Positions 1 through 8,168 of a stretch of DNA of 64,000 nucleotides are shown in pieces. This stretch comes from Streptomyces sp. 1331.2 (GTDB taxonomy: Bacteria; Actinomycetota; Actinomycetes; Streptomycetales; Streptomycetaceae), in assembly GCF_900199205.1 (NCBI RefSeq), contig NZ_OBMJ01000001.1, positions 7,247,001-7,311,000 of the forward strand. Reading direction: 5' to 3'. Numbering within the stretch: the stretch's first letter is position 1; the number at the start of each line of letters is the position of its first letter. The position numbers and the translations under genes were made by a program. The notes under the pieces were generated by a model, which was not told the origin of the DNA, did not search any database, and saw only the letters and a program-made list of their open reading frames with translations.

Positions 1-1146
1 GTCCTGGTGGACCCGGATGGCTACCTTGGGACGGTGTGCCAGAGCTCGCTGCCAGAGTTCCAGATCGTCGGCGACGGTCACCTGATAGTCCCGCCCGCCC
101 TGCAGGATCAGCATCGGGCAGGCCAGTGCGGCCGCCGTGGCCACTGGGTCGTAGGCACGCAGGTCGAGCCAGTAGGCGGCGGAGAGTCCCAGGGGCAGGA
201 GTTCCGGCGCTGTGTTGGGAGTGAGTGCGGGGCCCGCCACCAACTCGGCCTGCCGGGCGAGCGCGGCCACCGCCCGTTCGGCACTCGGGCCGGGAGTGAG
301 GTCCGCGAGGTAGCGGGCCACCCGGACGGCCGCCTGGTGCATCGGCTGCGCGTCTGCGGCGAGCATCACCAGGCCCGCGATCGACGGATCGGCGGCGGCG
401 ATCCGAGGCGCCGCCTTGCCTCCCATGCTGTGGCCGAGCAGATGGATCCGGCAGGGGTCCACCTCGGGCTGCTGCCGCAGCAGTTGAACGGCGGCGAGGG
501 CGGGCGGCAGGTACTCGTCGGTCATGGTGAAGTCGGCGGGCAAGCGGCCGGGATGCGCGAAGGTCGGCTTGTCGAAGCGCAGCACGGCCACCTGACGGGA
601 GGCGAGACCCCAGGCGAGGTCCTTGAGCGGCTTGTTCGGGCCGATGCTCTCGTCCCGGTCGAACGGCCCGCCGCCGGCGAGCAGGACCGCGGCGGGCCAC
701 GGGCCGCCGCCGGCAGGCAGGGTGAGCGTGCCCGGCACCGCGAGCGGCCCGGTACCGAGCAGGACTTCCCGCTCGGCGAACCGGTCCTCCTGCGCGTAGT
801 GCGGCGGATGCCACACGGCGCCACCGTACGGATCGAGTCGCAGCCCGTGCAGCAGACCGTCGCGACCGACCGACGTGACCACGGTGAAGCTCCCGTCGGC
901 GCAGGTGATCGCGATGCGTACCCGGACCGGGTCCGTCCCGCCGTCCTCGATCTCCGGCTCCTGGACCGCCTGGATCCCGCCGTGCCCGGCAGCCTCGGCC
1001 GCCCAGGTCAGCCGCAGCGCCTCAGGGGAGACCGCAGCCCGCAGCGGGGGCGCGAAGAGCTCCACGATCTGGTCGAAACACTCTGCCCGCAGCAGCGCGG
1101 CGAAGCCGCGCGCCATCTCCAGCACCCCATTCCCATCCATTCGCAT
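1..1146 (-). CDS. Alpha/beta hydrolase with DUF3887-like N-terminus, 3' end beyond window
   Basis: Read by translating the minus strand from ATG 1146 (ATG 1140 is an in-frame alternative); the frame stays open to base 1, so the C-terminus lies outside. The first ~120 residues look like the helical N-terminal domain found in DUF3887 alpha/beta hydrolases. The hydrolase fold follows, with the nucleophile elbow GHSMGG (Ser about residue 240) and a strand ending in LQGGRDYQV whose Asp353 fits the acid of the triad. The catalytic His would be off the edge. Substrate is unknown; relatives are esterase or dienelactone-hydrolase-like enzymes. No signal peptide is seen, so it is probably cytoplasmic. 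It is divergent from the regulator starting at 1183, with about 36 bp between the starts, so the regulator probably controls both. Confidence 0.8.
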   Translation of the reverse strand, partial: MRMDGNGVLEMARGFAALLRAECFDQIVELFAPPLRAAVSPEALRLTWAAEAAGHGGIQAVQEPEIEDGGTDPVRVRIAITCADGSFTVVTSVGRDGLLHGLRLDPYGGAVWHPPHYAQEDRFAEREVLLGTGPLAVPGTLTLPAGGGPWPAAVLLAGGGPFDRDESIGPNKPLKDLAWGLASRQVAVLRFDKPTFAHPGRLPADFTMTDEYLPPALAAVQLLRQQPEVDPCRIHLLGHSMGGKAAPRIAAADPSIAGLVMLAADAQPMHQAAVRVARYLADLTPGPSAERAVAALARQAELVAGPALTPNTAPELLPLGLSAAYWLDLRAYDPVATAAALACPMLILQGGRDYQVTVADDLELWQRALAHRPKVAIRVHQD

Positions 1147-1182
1147 AATTGAGAACGGTAGCAGTTGTGAGAAGGTTTGGAT

Positions 1183-1761
1183 GTGGACTCCCTGAAACTG
1201 CTGGCCCATCCCATCCGGCTGCGGATCGTGCATGCGATGGGCGGTGGACGGTTGCTGACCACCGCTCAGCTGTGCGCGCGAATCCCGGAAGCCTCCAAGG
1301 CCACCGTCTACCGGCACATCGATCTGCTGGTCGGCGGCGGGATCCTGGAGGTGGCCGAGGAACACAAGGTGCGTGGGGCGGTGGAACGGCACTACCGGCT
1401 GTGCCAGGAGCGGGCCGTCATCGGCGCCGAGGTGGTCCGCGCGCTCGCCCCCGAGGAGCATCGGCAGGCGTTCGCCACGGCGATGACCGCTCTCCTGGCC
1501 GAGTTCAACGCCTACCTCGACCGCGAAGAGGCAGACCCCGTAGTCGACCAGGTGGGCTACCGGCAGCATGCCCTCTGGCTCAGCCCGACGGAACTGACGG
1601 AGATGATCAGCGACCTGAGGAAGGCCATCGCGCCAAGACTGGCCAACCCGCCCAGCCCCGAGCGGACGCAATACCTGCTCAGCCCCATTCACTTCCCGGT
1701 GGAAGCTCCGCACCAGCAAACCGAGTGGCCGACGAGCGGAGCCGAGCAGCCACCCCGTTGA
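1183..1761 (+). CDS. Winged-helix (ArsR-like) transcriptional regulator
   Basis: About 192 residues. The N-terminus reads DSLKLLAHPIRLRIVHAM, the usual opening helix of ArsR/HTH_20 winged-helix regulators. A recognition-helix region with PEASKATVYRHIDLL follows, then a wing and a longer helical C-terminal half of unknown ligand specificity. GTG 1183 is preferred because the purine-rich GAGAAGG at 1169-1175 lies 7 nt upstream; TTG 1177 would leave almost no spacing. It diverges from the alpha/beta hydrolase at a very short shared promoter, which suggests local and autogenous control. The C-terminal ~25 residues are low complexity and unlikely to be structured. Confidence 0.75.
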   Translation: MDSLKLLAHPIRLRIVHAMGGGRLLTTAQLCARIPEASKATVYRHIDLLVGGGILEVAEEHKVRGAVERHYRLCQERAVIGAEVVRALAPEEHRQAFATAMTALLAEFNAYLDREEADPVVDQVGYRQHALWLSPTELTEMISDLRKAIAPRLANPPSPERTQYLLSPIHFPVEAPHQQTEWPTSGAEQPPR

Positions 1762-1876
1762 CGACTACGCATCGTGCGGACCGGCAGCAGGATCGCGAGG
1801 ATCACGAGCCACCCAGATCGAGTGACCTGCCGGCGTCCTTGATCGTCACGGGGCCTGGGGTGGTTGGAGACGCCGA

Positions 1877-2869
1877 TCACCAGGGCCGTATTCCGCAGGA
1901 GGCGAGGTAGGCGCTGTGCTCAACCCTGACCCGGACGATGTTCCACTGCTGGTTGGCACCGCCGTTGCTCGGCCACTGGATGACGCTTGCGCCGTCGGCG
2001 GTGAACCGGCCGGACACGTCCATGATCTGCCCGCTGTTGACGTTCTTGATCGTGTACAAGGTCGACGGGTCGGTGGTCGGCGCTCCGGTCGCGGCCGCCA
2101 GTGCCCCGCCCGCCTGCTGCACGCTGAAGTCGGCGAGGAAGAAGTACGAGCCGTCGGTCTTGGCGACGCGGACGTAGCGGAAGGCCTGGCGGACCTCGAA
2201 GTTGCCGCGGGTCTCGGGCCGGTCCACGTCCTGACGGGTGGTCAGTGCGAACTGGCCGAGCTGGTAGGACCTGCCGAGGTCTACCTGCCACCAGGCGGAG
2301 GTGTCGTTCCCGGTCGGAGACCAGCCGGTCGAGGCGTTGTTGTCGACGGCCTTCGAGGCCTCCCAGCCGGAGCCGACGACGGAGGACGAGGACGCCGGCT
2401 TGCCGGCGGCGAGGTTGGGTGTCGCGGCCAGCCACTGGTACGCGGATTCGAGGCCGGAGGCCTTGATCACCGAGTCGCCGGACGTCGTGTTGTCGGTGAG
2501 GGTGATGTGGGAGCCGTTGCGGTTCTGGTGGATGAACCCGTCGGTGTGCGACAGCACGTTGTTCGAGACGGTCATGCCGTCCGAGCCCTCGTCCAGGTAG
2601 ATGCCGTGCACCGGCGAGCCGCAGGCGGCCGGGCTCCGCACCACGTCGTGGATGTAGTTGCCGTTGAGCACCGTGCCCGGGTCGTTCGAGAGGTGGTAGA
2701 TGCCGGCGGAGTCGCAGAGCCGGTTCATCACGTTGCCGAGCCGGTTGAAGCTGATGCTGTTGTTGCCTTCGGCGTTGGCCGCCGACTGCCAGCCCCAGCC
2801 GAGGGAGATGCCGGCCCACGGAGTGTCGGGACAGGGATGGTCCCCGCCGGCGTAGGGCGCGGGGCCCAC
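1877..2869 (-). pseudogene. Remnant of a secreted beta-helix / F5-8C (CBM32) / ricin-type carbohydrate-active protein
   Basis: The open frame encodes 330 residues with no signal peptide. It begins inside a right-handed parallel beta-helix domain (about residues 1-145, with pectate-lyase-like rungs such as AGISLGWGWQ and NYIHDVV). It continues through an F5/8 type C discoidin-like domain (about 150-245, AVDNNASTGWSPTG) and ends inside a ricin-type trefoil (from ~265, with NQQW) after only one repeat. The tail after QQWNIVRV does not resemble the family. Intact relatives have several hundred more N-terminal residues and a complete ricin domain, so both ends look deleted. The 5' end abuts the stop of the GntR gene by about 10 bp, which suggests a rearrangement junction. 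Function is probably lost. Confidence 0.7.
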
Positions 2870-2879
2870 GCCACTCCCG

Positions 2880-3575
2880 TCAGCCGAGCGGCGATCCCGC
2901 TTCGCCGAGGGTGCCGCGGAGCCACTGCTCGACCCCGGCGACGTGCACGGTGGCCCAGGAGTGGGCGAGTTCCGGGCGGCGGCCGGCGATCGCGTCGAGG
3001 ATCGCGCGGTGCTGCCGGTGGGTGTCGGTCACTGCGTTCTCCTCGGTCAGCCCGCGCCAGACCCGGGCCCGCAAGGTGGGTCCGGACAGGCCGTCGATCA
3101 GCGAGCAGAGCACGGTGTTGCCCGACCCGGCCGCGATCCTGCGGTGGAACTCCAGGTCGTTGGCGATGTGTTCCTCCAGCGACGCGTTCGCGTCCAGGCT
3201 CGCGAGCACCTCACCCAGGGCGGCGATCTCCTCGTCCGGCATGACCCGGGCGGCCATCGCGGCGGCGGCGGGCTCCAGGATGCGTCGGACCTCCAGGAAC
3301 TCCAGCACCGTGTCGTCCTGGTGGAAGTCGACGACGAACCCGAGGGTGTCCAGCAGGATTTCGGGCTCCAGGCTGGTCACGTACGTGCCGTCGCCCTGGC
3401 GCACGTCGAGCACGCGGATCAGCGAAAGGGCCTTGACCGCCTCCCGCAGGGAGTTGCGGGACAGGCCGAGCCGCTCCGCGAGGTCGGCCTCCTTCGGGAG
3501 GCGCGCGCCGGGACGGAGCTCGCCGCTCACGATCATGGCCTTGATCTTCTCGATCGCCTCATCGGTGACGGGCAC
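2880..3575 (-). CDS. GntR-family regulator, FadR/FCD subfamily
   Basis: About 231 residues from GTG 3575; AGGAAG roughly 8 nt upstream favours this over far-upstream starts that lack family-like sequence. Residues ~5-65 form the GntR winged helix (IEKIKAMIVSGELRPGARLPKEADLAERLGLSR in two pieces, then a recognition helix and GTYV wing). The rest is an all-helical FCD ligand domain with FEFHRRIA-like and H-rich motifs (EFHRRIAAGSG, DTHRQHRAI) that usually bind a metal and a small organic acid. FCD regulators often control uronate, lactate or amino-acid catabolism. The decayed pectate-lyase-like gene immediately downstream fits a former sugar-acid role, but that is inference. Confidence 0.85.
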   Translation of the reverse strand: MPVTDEAIEKIKAMIVSGELRPGARLPKEADLAERLGLSRNSLREAVKALSLIRVLDVRQGDGTYVTSLEPEILLDTLGFVVDFHQDDTVLEFLEVRRILEPAAAAMAARVMPDEEIAALGEVLASLDANASLEEHIANDLEFHRRIAAGSGNTVLCSLIDGLSGPTLRARVWRGLTEENAVTDTHRQHRAILDAIAGRRPELAHSWATVHVAGVEQWLRGTLGEAGSPLG

Positions 3576-3963
3576 GGTCTTGCCTTCCTGGTCATCTGAT
3601 CTTCTCAAGTAAACAGCACCCCAACCCGCTGCGGGGGCGGCCTTCCGACGTCCGGGTGGCCGCCCCCGCAGTGCGCGTATCGACAGGCGAGCCTCGCCCG
3701 GTCGGCCGTCCTGACGACGGTTCGCCGGTCGGGATGATGCGGTGGGCTCGGCGGGAGCCTGCGAGTGGATCGCCGAACCCGCCGGGCCACCATCACCGTT
3801 TCTCCACATGCATAAGTGACTTGTCATCAACTTCCGTTCGGGAGAGGGGAATCAGAACATTCCGATTGAGGGGGAACCTCCACGGATGGCTTGTTCTACA
3901 CCTGTGACGCCCCGGATGCGGACGGTAGCGTCGGCGCTCCGACCGCCCAGAAGGGACGATGGC
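3576..3963. promoter_or_regulatory. Divergent intergenic region between GntR and DUF1254 genes
   Basis: No gene is seen in these 388 bp, although the region carries shadow frames. It must hold both promoters. TTGTCATCAA at 3821-3830 is an imperfect palindrome of the general TTGT/CAA type bound by FadR-like GntR proteins, so it is a possible operator. The local base composition around 3800-3870 is clearly more AT-rich than the flanking genes. No strong -10/-35 pair was identified. Confidence 0.35.
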
Positions 3964-5349
3964 ATGGCCTCAACGACGCCCGACTCCGCGAAGGACCCGG
4001 CGAGCATGGCAACGGAGGTGTACGTCTTCGGATACCCGCTGGTCCTGATGGAGCTGACCCGCCGCCTGGAGACCAACACCGTGGAGGTGAGCTCGTCGGC
4101 GGCGCCGACGAACCAGCTCCTCCAGCACACCGCGCTGGCCACGCCGGAGACGAAGGAGGTGGTCCGGCCCAACGTCGACACCCTGTACACACAGGCGTGG
4201 CTGGACCTGACGGCCGAGCCGATGGTGCTTGAGGTGCCGGTCATGGACGAGGGCCGCTACTGGCTGATGGAGATCCTGGACGCGTGGACGAACGTCGTCG
4301 GCGACCCGAGCAGCCTCAACCCGCTCGCAGCGCCGGTCACCGACCCGGCCACGGGTGCCGAGGTCTACTCCTACGCGCTGACCGGCCCCGACTGGCAGGG
4401 CGAACTGCCGGACGGCGTCCATCAGTTGCCGATGCCGACCAACACGGTCTGGCTGCTCGGCCGCACGGAGGTGTTCGACGACAGCCAGGCCGAGATCCAG
4501 ACCGTCAACGGCTACCAGGACCTGATGCGGCTGTTGCCGGTCAGCGCGTGGCCCAACGACGGCAGCTACGACCCTCCGGACGGTACCTACGACCCCGACC
4601 TGCCCACCGCACCGCCCTCCGACCAGCTCAACGTCACGATGAGCGGCCCCGAGTTCTTCAAGGAACTCGCCGCCCTGCTGACCCGCACACCGCTCAACCC
4701 GCAGGACCCCTGGATGTCCGCCGCCCTCCGGGACCTGGGCGTCTTCCCGTACGACCCCGCCAAGCTGCCCTCCGACGAGCGGCTGGAGCTGGCCAAGAAC
4801 CACGGCCTCGTCCTGATCAAGAACCACAAGGCCTCCGAGCCGGTCAACGGCTGGACCTTCACCAGGACCGACATCGGGTACTACGGCCTCCACTACCTCC
4901 AGCGCGCCTACATCGCCGCGATCGGGCTCGGCGCCAACCTCCCCGAAGACGCCCTCTACCCCAGCATCAGCGGCGCGGCGGCCGACAGCACCGGAGCTCC
5001 GCTCCGCTACACCCTGACCTTCCCCGCCGGCCAACTGCCGCCCGTCGACGCGTTCTGGTCGCTGACCGCCTACGACTCCGACAGCTTCCTCGTCGAGAAC
5101 CCCGACGACATCTACGCCATCGGCCACTACACCCCGCCCCTGGCCGATCCGGTCACGGGAGCGACCACCCTGTACGTCCAGGCCGAACCGCCCGCCGACG
5201 CCGCCCTGCAGACGGCCAACTGGCTCCCCATCCCGACCAGCGGGAACTTCTCGGTGACCCTGCGGCTGTACGCGCCGCGCACCGACGACATCCCCGCGAG
5301 CTGGCCCCCGCCGCTGGTGCAGGTCAAGGGCCGCCACCACTCGGCCTGA
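3964..5349 (+). CDS. DUF1254/DUF1214 domain-containing protein
   Basis: 461 residues from ATG 3964, chosen because AAGGGA ends 7 nt upstream; an earlier in-frame ATG at 3886 lacks such a site. The N-terminal part (about 10-150, with YVFGYPLVLMELTRR and NVDTLYTQAWLDL) matches DUF1254. The C-terminal part (about 330-450, LPPVDAFWSLTAYD and NWLPIPTSGNFSVTLRLY) matches DUF1214. These paired domains form a widespread family of unknown biochemical activity, often secreted. This copy has no evident signal peptide. It is transcribed convergently with the SpoIIE-type phosphatase and ends just before a strong hairpin. Confidence 0.85.
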   Translation: MASTTPDSAKDPASMATEVYVFGYPLVLMELTRRLETNTVEVSSSAAPTNQLLQHTALATPETKEVVRPNVDTLYTQAWLDLTAEPMVLEVPVMDEGRYWLMEILDAWTNVVGDPSSLNPLAAPVTDPATGAEVYSYALTGPDWQGELPDGVHQLPMPTNTVWLLGRTEVFDDSQAEIQTVNGYQDLMRLLPVSAWPNDGSYDPPDGTYDPDLPTAPPSDQLNVTMSGPEFFKELAALLTRTPLNPQDPWMSAALRDLGVFPYDPAKLPSDERLELAKNHGLVLIKNHKASEPVNGWTFTRTDIGYYGLHYLQRAYIAAIGLGANLPEDALYPSISGAAADSTGAPLRYTLTFPAGQLPPVDAFWSLTAYDSDSFLVENPDDIYAIGHYTPPLADPVTGATTLYVQAEPPADAALQTANWLPIPTSGNFSVTLRLYAPRTDDIPASWPPPLVQVKGRHHSA

Positions 5350-5398
5350 CGGCCCGAAGGCACCGCGGCCGACGGCCCGCGAGACCGCCCGCCGTCCA

Positions 5399-5427
5399 GG
5401 CCCGCCCGGGATCCCCCCGGGCGGGCC
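5399..5427. terminator. Perfect 12-bp hairpin between convergent genes
   Basis: GGCCCGCCCGGG (5399-5410) and its exact complement CCCGGGCGGGCC (5416-5427) flank a 5-nt loop. It sits between the 3' ends of the DUF1254 gene and the SpoIIE phosphatase gene, so it probably terminates both. There is no U-tract, as is usual in Streptomyces. Confidence 0.8.
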
Positions 5428-5476
5428 ACCCCGCGTGCGGGCCGGCGGTCTGCACGGCTCAGGGCCGGTCCGGGTG

Positions 5477-7894
5477 TCAGGTCGACTCGATGGTCTGCGC
5501 GCACCAGATGGTCTTGCCGTCGGTGGCGTGCCGGGTGCCCCAGCGCTGGGTGAGCTGGGCGACCAGCATCAGGCCGCGGCCGCCCTCGTCGAAGGCACGC
5601 GCCCGGCGCAGGTGCGGGGCGGTGGCGCTGCCGTCGGAGACCTCGCAGATCAGCGCGCTGTTGCGGATCAGCCGCAGCCGGATGGGCGGCCGGCCGTACT
5701 TGATCGCGTTGGTGACGAGCTCGCTGACGACCAGTTCGGTGACGAAGGCCGTCTCCTCCAGGCCCCAGACGGCCAGTTGGTCGGCTGCCAGCCGCCTGGC
5801 ACGGGCCACCTGCTCGAAGTCGGGCTCGATCTCCCAGCCGGCGACGTGGTCCGGGTCCAGCGCCCGGGTACGGGCGAGCAGCAGGGCCGCGTCGTCGGTG
5901 CGGTGCTCCGGGAGCATGGCCTTCATCGCGGTGTCGCAGAGCGCCTCCAGCGAGGCGGCCGGTTCGCTCAGGACCCGGAGCAGGTCGGCGGCGCCCTGCT
6001 CGGCGTCGCGCTCGCGGCTCTCCACCAGTCCGTCGGTGTAGAGGGCGAGCAGACTGCCCTCGGGCAGTTCGACCTCGACCGCCTCGAACGGCAGCCCACC
6101 GACGCCGAGCGGGGGCCCCGACCGTGCCTCGACCGGGGTACGGGCGCCGTCCGGCGCGATCACCAATGGCAGCGGATGGCCCGCGCTCGCCATGGCGCAG
6201 CGGCGGGAGACCGGGTCGTACACGGCGTACAGGCAGGTAGCCCCGGCCTCGCCGGTCGACTCGAAACCGTCCTCGGGCCGGGAGTCGTCGGGGAGGTGGA
6301 GCACCAGGTCGTCCAGGTGGGTCAGCAGCTCGTCCGGCGGCAGGTCCACGTCCGCCAGGGTGCGGACGGCCGTGCGCAGCCGGCCCATGCTGGCGGAGGC
6401 GTGCAGGCCGTGCCCGACGACGTCGCCGACGACCAGGGCGACCCGGGCGCCGGACAGCGGGATGACGTCGAACCAGTCGCCGCCCACGCCCGCGCCGGCC
6501 CCGGCGGGCAGGTAGCCGGAGGCGACCTCGATCGCCTCCTGACGCGGCAGGCGCTGCGGCAGCAGGCTGCGCTGGAGGGTCAGCGCGGTCGTGTGCTCGC
6601 GCGAGTACCGGCGGGAGTTGTCGATGGCGACGGCGGCCTTGGCGGCCAGTTCCTCGGCGAGGATCAGGTCGTCGGCGGTGAAGGCCTCGGGCCGGTCGCG
6701 GCGGGCGAACGCCACGACGCCGAGCACGGCGCCGCGCGCCAGCAGCGGCACGGTGATCTTGCCGGTGAACCCCTGCGCGGCGATGGACCGGTCGATCAGC
6801 GGGAGTCCCGGCGGCCAGTGGGCGGGGTCGGCGGCCAGACCGGGACCGAAGGCCCATTCGCCGCCTTCGTCGGGCTCGCCGGCGAGCTGCACCAGGGACC
6901 GGCCGGTGGACATGCAGCGGGCGACGACGGAACCGGGCGCGTAGCCGACCGGCCCCGCCGGTCCCGGGGATCCTTCGGGGGCCTGCTTCGCGCTGTGCCG
7001 GGCGGCGCGGATGAGCGTGACGGTGCCGCCGGCGGCGACCGCGGCGGAGGCGGGCGGTTCCTCTGCGCGCAGCACCTCGTCGAAGAGGTCGACGGTGACC
7101 AGGTCGGCGAAGCCCGGCACCGGGGTTTCGGCCAGCTCCCGGGCGGTGCTGACCACGTCCAGGGTCCGGCCGATGCCCCGGGTGGCCTCGTTGAGGATGA
7201 GCAGGCGCTGGCGGGCCCAGTACTCGGCGCTCATGTCGAAGCCCCAGTTGGCGACCGCGCGCACCGTGCCCTCGGCGTCCCGGACCGGCCAGATGCTGGT
7301 GGCCCAGGCGTTCGCGTAGGCGCTGCCGAGCGGCTTGAAGATCGTGATGAGACGCGCGGGCACGCCCGTCCTGGCCACCTCGGAGAGCTTGTCGGTGTAC
7401 GGGACGCCCTCCAGCTCGGGGAACAGCTCGCGGTACATCTCACCGCGCAGCTGCTCCTCGGTGTGCGCGATCACCCGGCACGCGGCGGCGTTCACCCAGA
7501 GGAACCGCAGGTCGGGGTCGTAGACGCCGAGGGCGAAGGGGCTCTGCTCGAAGGCCCGGTCGGCGATCACGGGGCGGCGGTCCCAGCGCTGGAAGGTCAC
7601 CACCCGGCTCAGGGTCCGGCCGTCGGCGTCGCGCAGGGGTTGGGCCGTCACCACGGCGTCCAGCGTGGAACCGTCCCGGTGACGCAGCGTGATCAGGCCG
7701 GTGGGTCCGACGCCGTCGCTCCCGGGGAATCCGGGCGGGGGATCGACCAGCAGGTCGGCCACGGGCCGGCCGACGGTCTCCTCCGCCGACCAGCCCAGCA
7801 ACAGGACCCCGCCCGCGCTCCAGCCGGTCACCACGCCGTCCGGGCCGACCGTGACAACGGCGGTGGGCGCGTCCTGCTCGCCGGTCGTCTCCAC
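5477..7894 (-). CDS. PAS-GAF-SpoIIE (PP2C) phosphatase with C-terminal HATPase domain
   Basis: 805 residues, a common large actinomycete regulator of anti-sigma/anti-anti-sigma partner switching. In order: PAS domain(s) at about 5-250 (VGPDGVVTGWSAGG, then YDPDLRFLWVNAAACRV), a GAF sensor domain at about 255-430, a SpoIIE/PP2C serine phosphatase domain at about 445-660 (GGDWFDVIPL and VGDVVGHGLHA carry metal-ligand Asp residues), and an RsbW/SpoIIAB-like HATPase at about 690-800 (VTELVTNAIKYG, DEGGRGLML). The phosphatase would dephosphorylate an STAS anti-anti-sigma factor, and the HATPase would phosphorylate it or bind sigma. No partner genes are adjacent. It is probably cytosolic, since no transmembrane segment is seen. 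Confidence 0.9.
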   Translation of the reverse strand: METTGEQDAPTAVVTVGPDGVVTGWSAGGVLLLGWSAEETVGRPVADLLVDPPPGFPGSDGVGPTGLITLRHRDGSTLDAVVTAQPLRDADGRTLSRVVTFQRWDRRPVIADRAFEQSPFALGVYDPDLRFLWVNAAACRVIAHTEEQLRGEMYRELFPELEGVPYTDKLSEVARTGVPARLITIFKPLGSAYANAWATSIWPVRDAEGTVRAVANWGFDMSAEYWARQRLLILNEATRGIGRTLDVVSTARELAETPVPGFADLVTVDLFDEVLRAEEPPASAAVAAGGTVTLIRAARHSAKQAPEGSPGPAGPVGYAPGSVVARCMSTGRSLVQLAGEPDEGGEWAFGPGLAADPAHWPPGLPLIDRSIAAQGFTGKITVPLLARGAVLGVVAFARRDRPEAFTADDLILAEELAAKAAVAIDNSRRYSREHTTALTLQRSLLPQRLPRQEAIEVASGYLPAGAGAGVGGDWFDVIPLSGARVALVVGDVVGHGLHASASMGRLRTAVRTLADVDLPPDELLTHLDDLVLHLPDDSRPEDGFESTGEAGATCLYAVYDPVSRRCAMASAGHPLPLVIAPDGARTPVEARSGPPLGVGGLPFEAVEVELPEGSLLALYTDGLVESRERDAEQGAADLLRVLSEPAASLEALCDTAMKAMLPEHRTDDAALLLARTRALDPDHVAGWEIEPDFEQVARARRLAADQLAVWGLEETAFVTELVVSELVTNAIKYGRPPIRLRLIRNSALICEVSDGSATAPHLRRARAFDEGGRGLMLVAQLTQRWGTRHATDGKTIWCAQTIEST

Positions 7895-8006
7895 GCGCGC
7901 CTCCGTCCGGGCAGCCGTGCAGGCCGGAGTGACCCCGGCGCCTGGCTACAGCCTAGGTCCGCCCTCCGGGGCGCGCGCTCCCGAGTCCGGCCGCACCACG
8001 AACAGT

Positions 8007-8022
8007 CTGTTAACGCTAACAG
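8007..8022. promoter_or_regulatory. LacI-type operator-like palindrome
   Basis: CTGTTAACGCTAACAG: arms CTGTTA and TAACAG around a central ACGC, the TGTTA-n-CG-n-TAACA pattern bound by LacI/GalR repressors. It lies between the SpoIIE gene (start 7894) and the exported phosphatase-fold gene (start 8169), in a locally AT-rich stretch. No LacI gene is adjacent. Confidence 0.5.
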
Positions 8023-8168
8023 AATCTTTGTGCAGAACCTGGCATGGCATCGTAAAACTGCAGGTCAGAAGCTTCATGGCGGTCTGTTGGCCGTGTTGAC
8101 GCGCTCATTGTTCGCTCATACGCTCCGGGGCACCGGATCCCCGCGGCCGTCCTCCGAACGGAGCACCG

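Noticed and set aside
7..1152. Long plus-strand open frame of 381 codons at the left edge
   Set aside because: Its product is low-complexity Arg/Gly/Pro-rich sequence; the minus strand of the same region encodes a recognisable alpha/beta hydrolase with GHSMGG.
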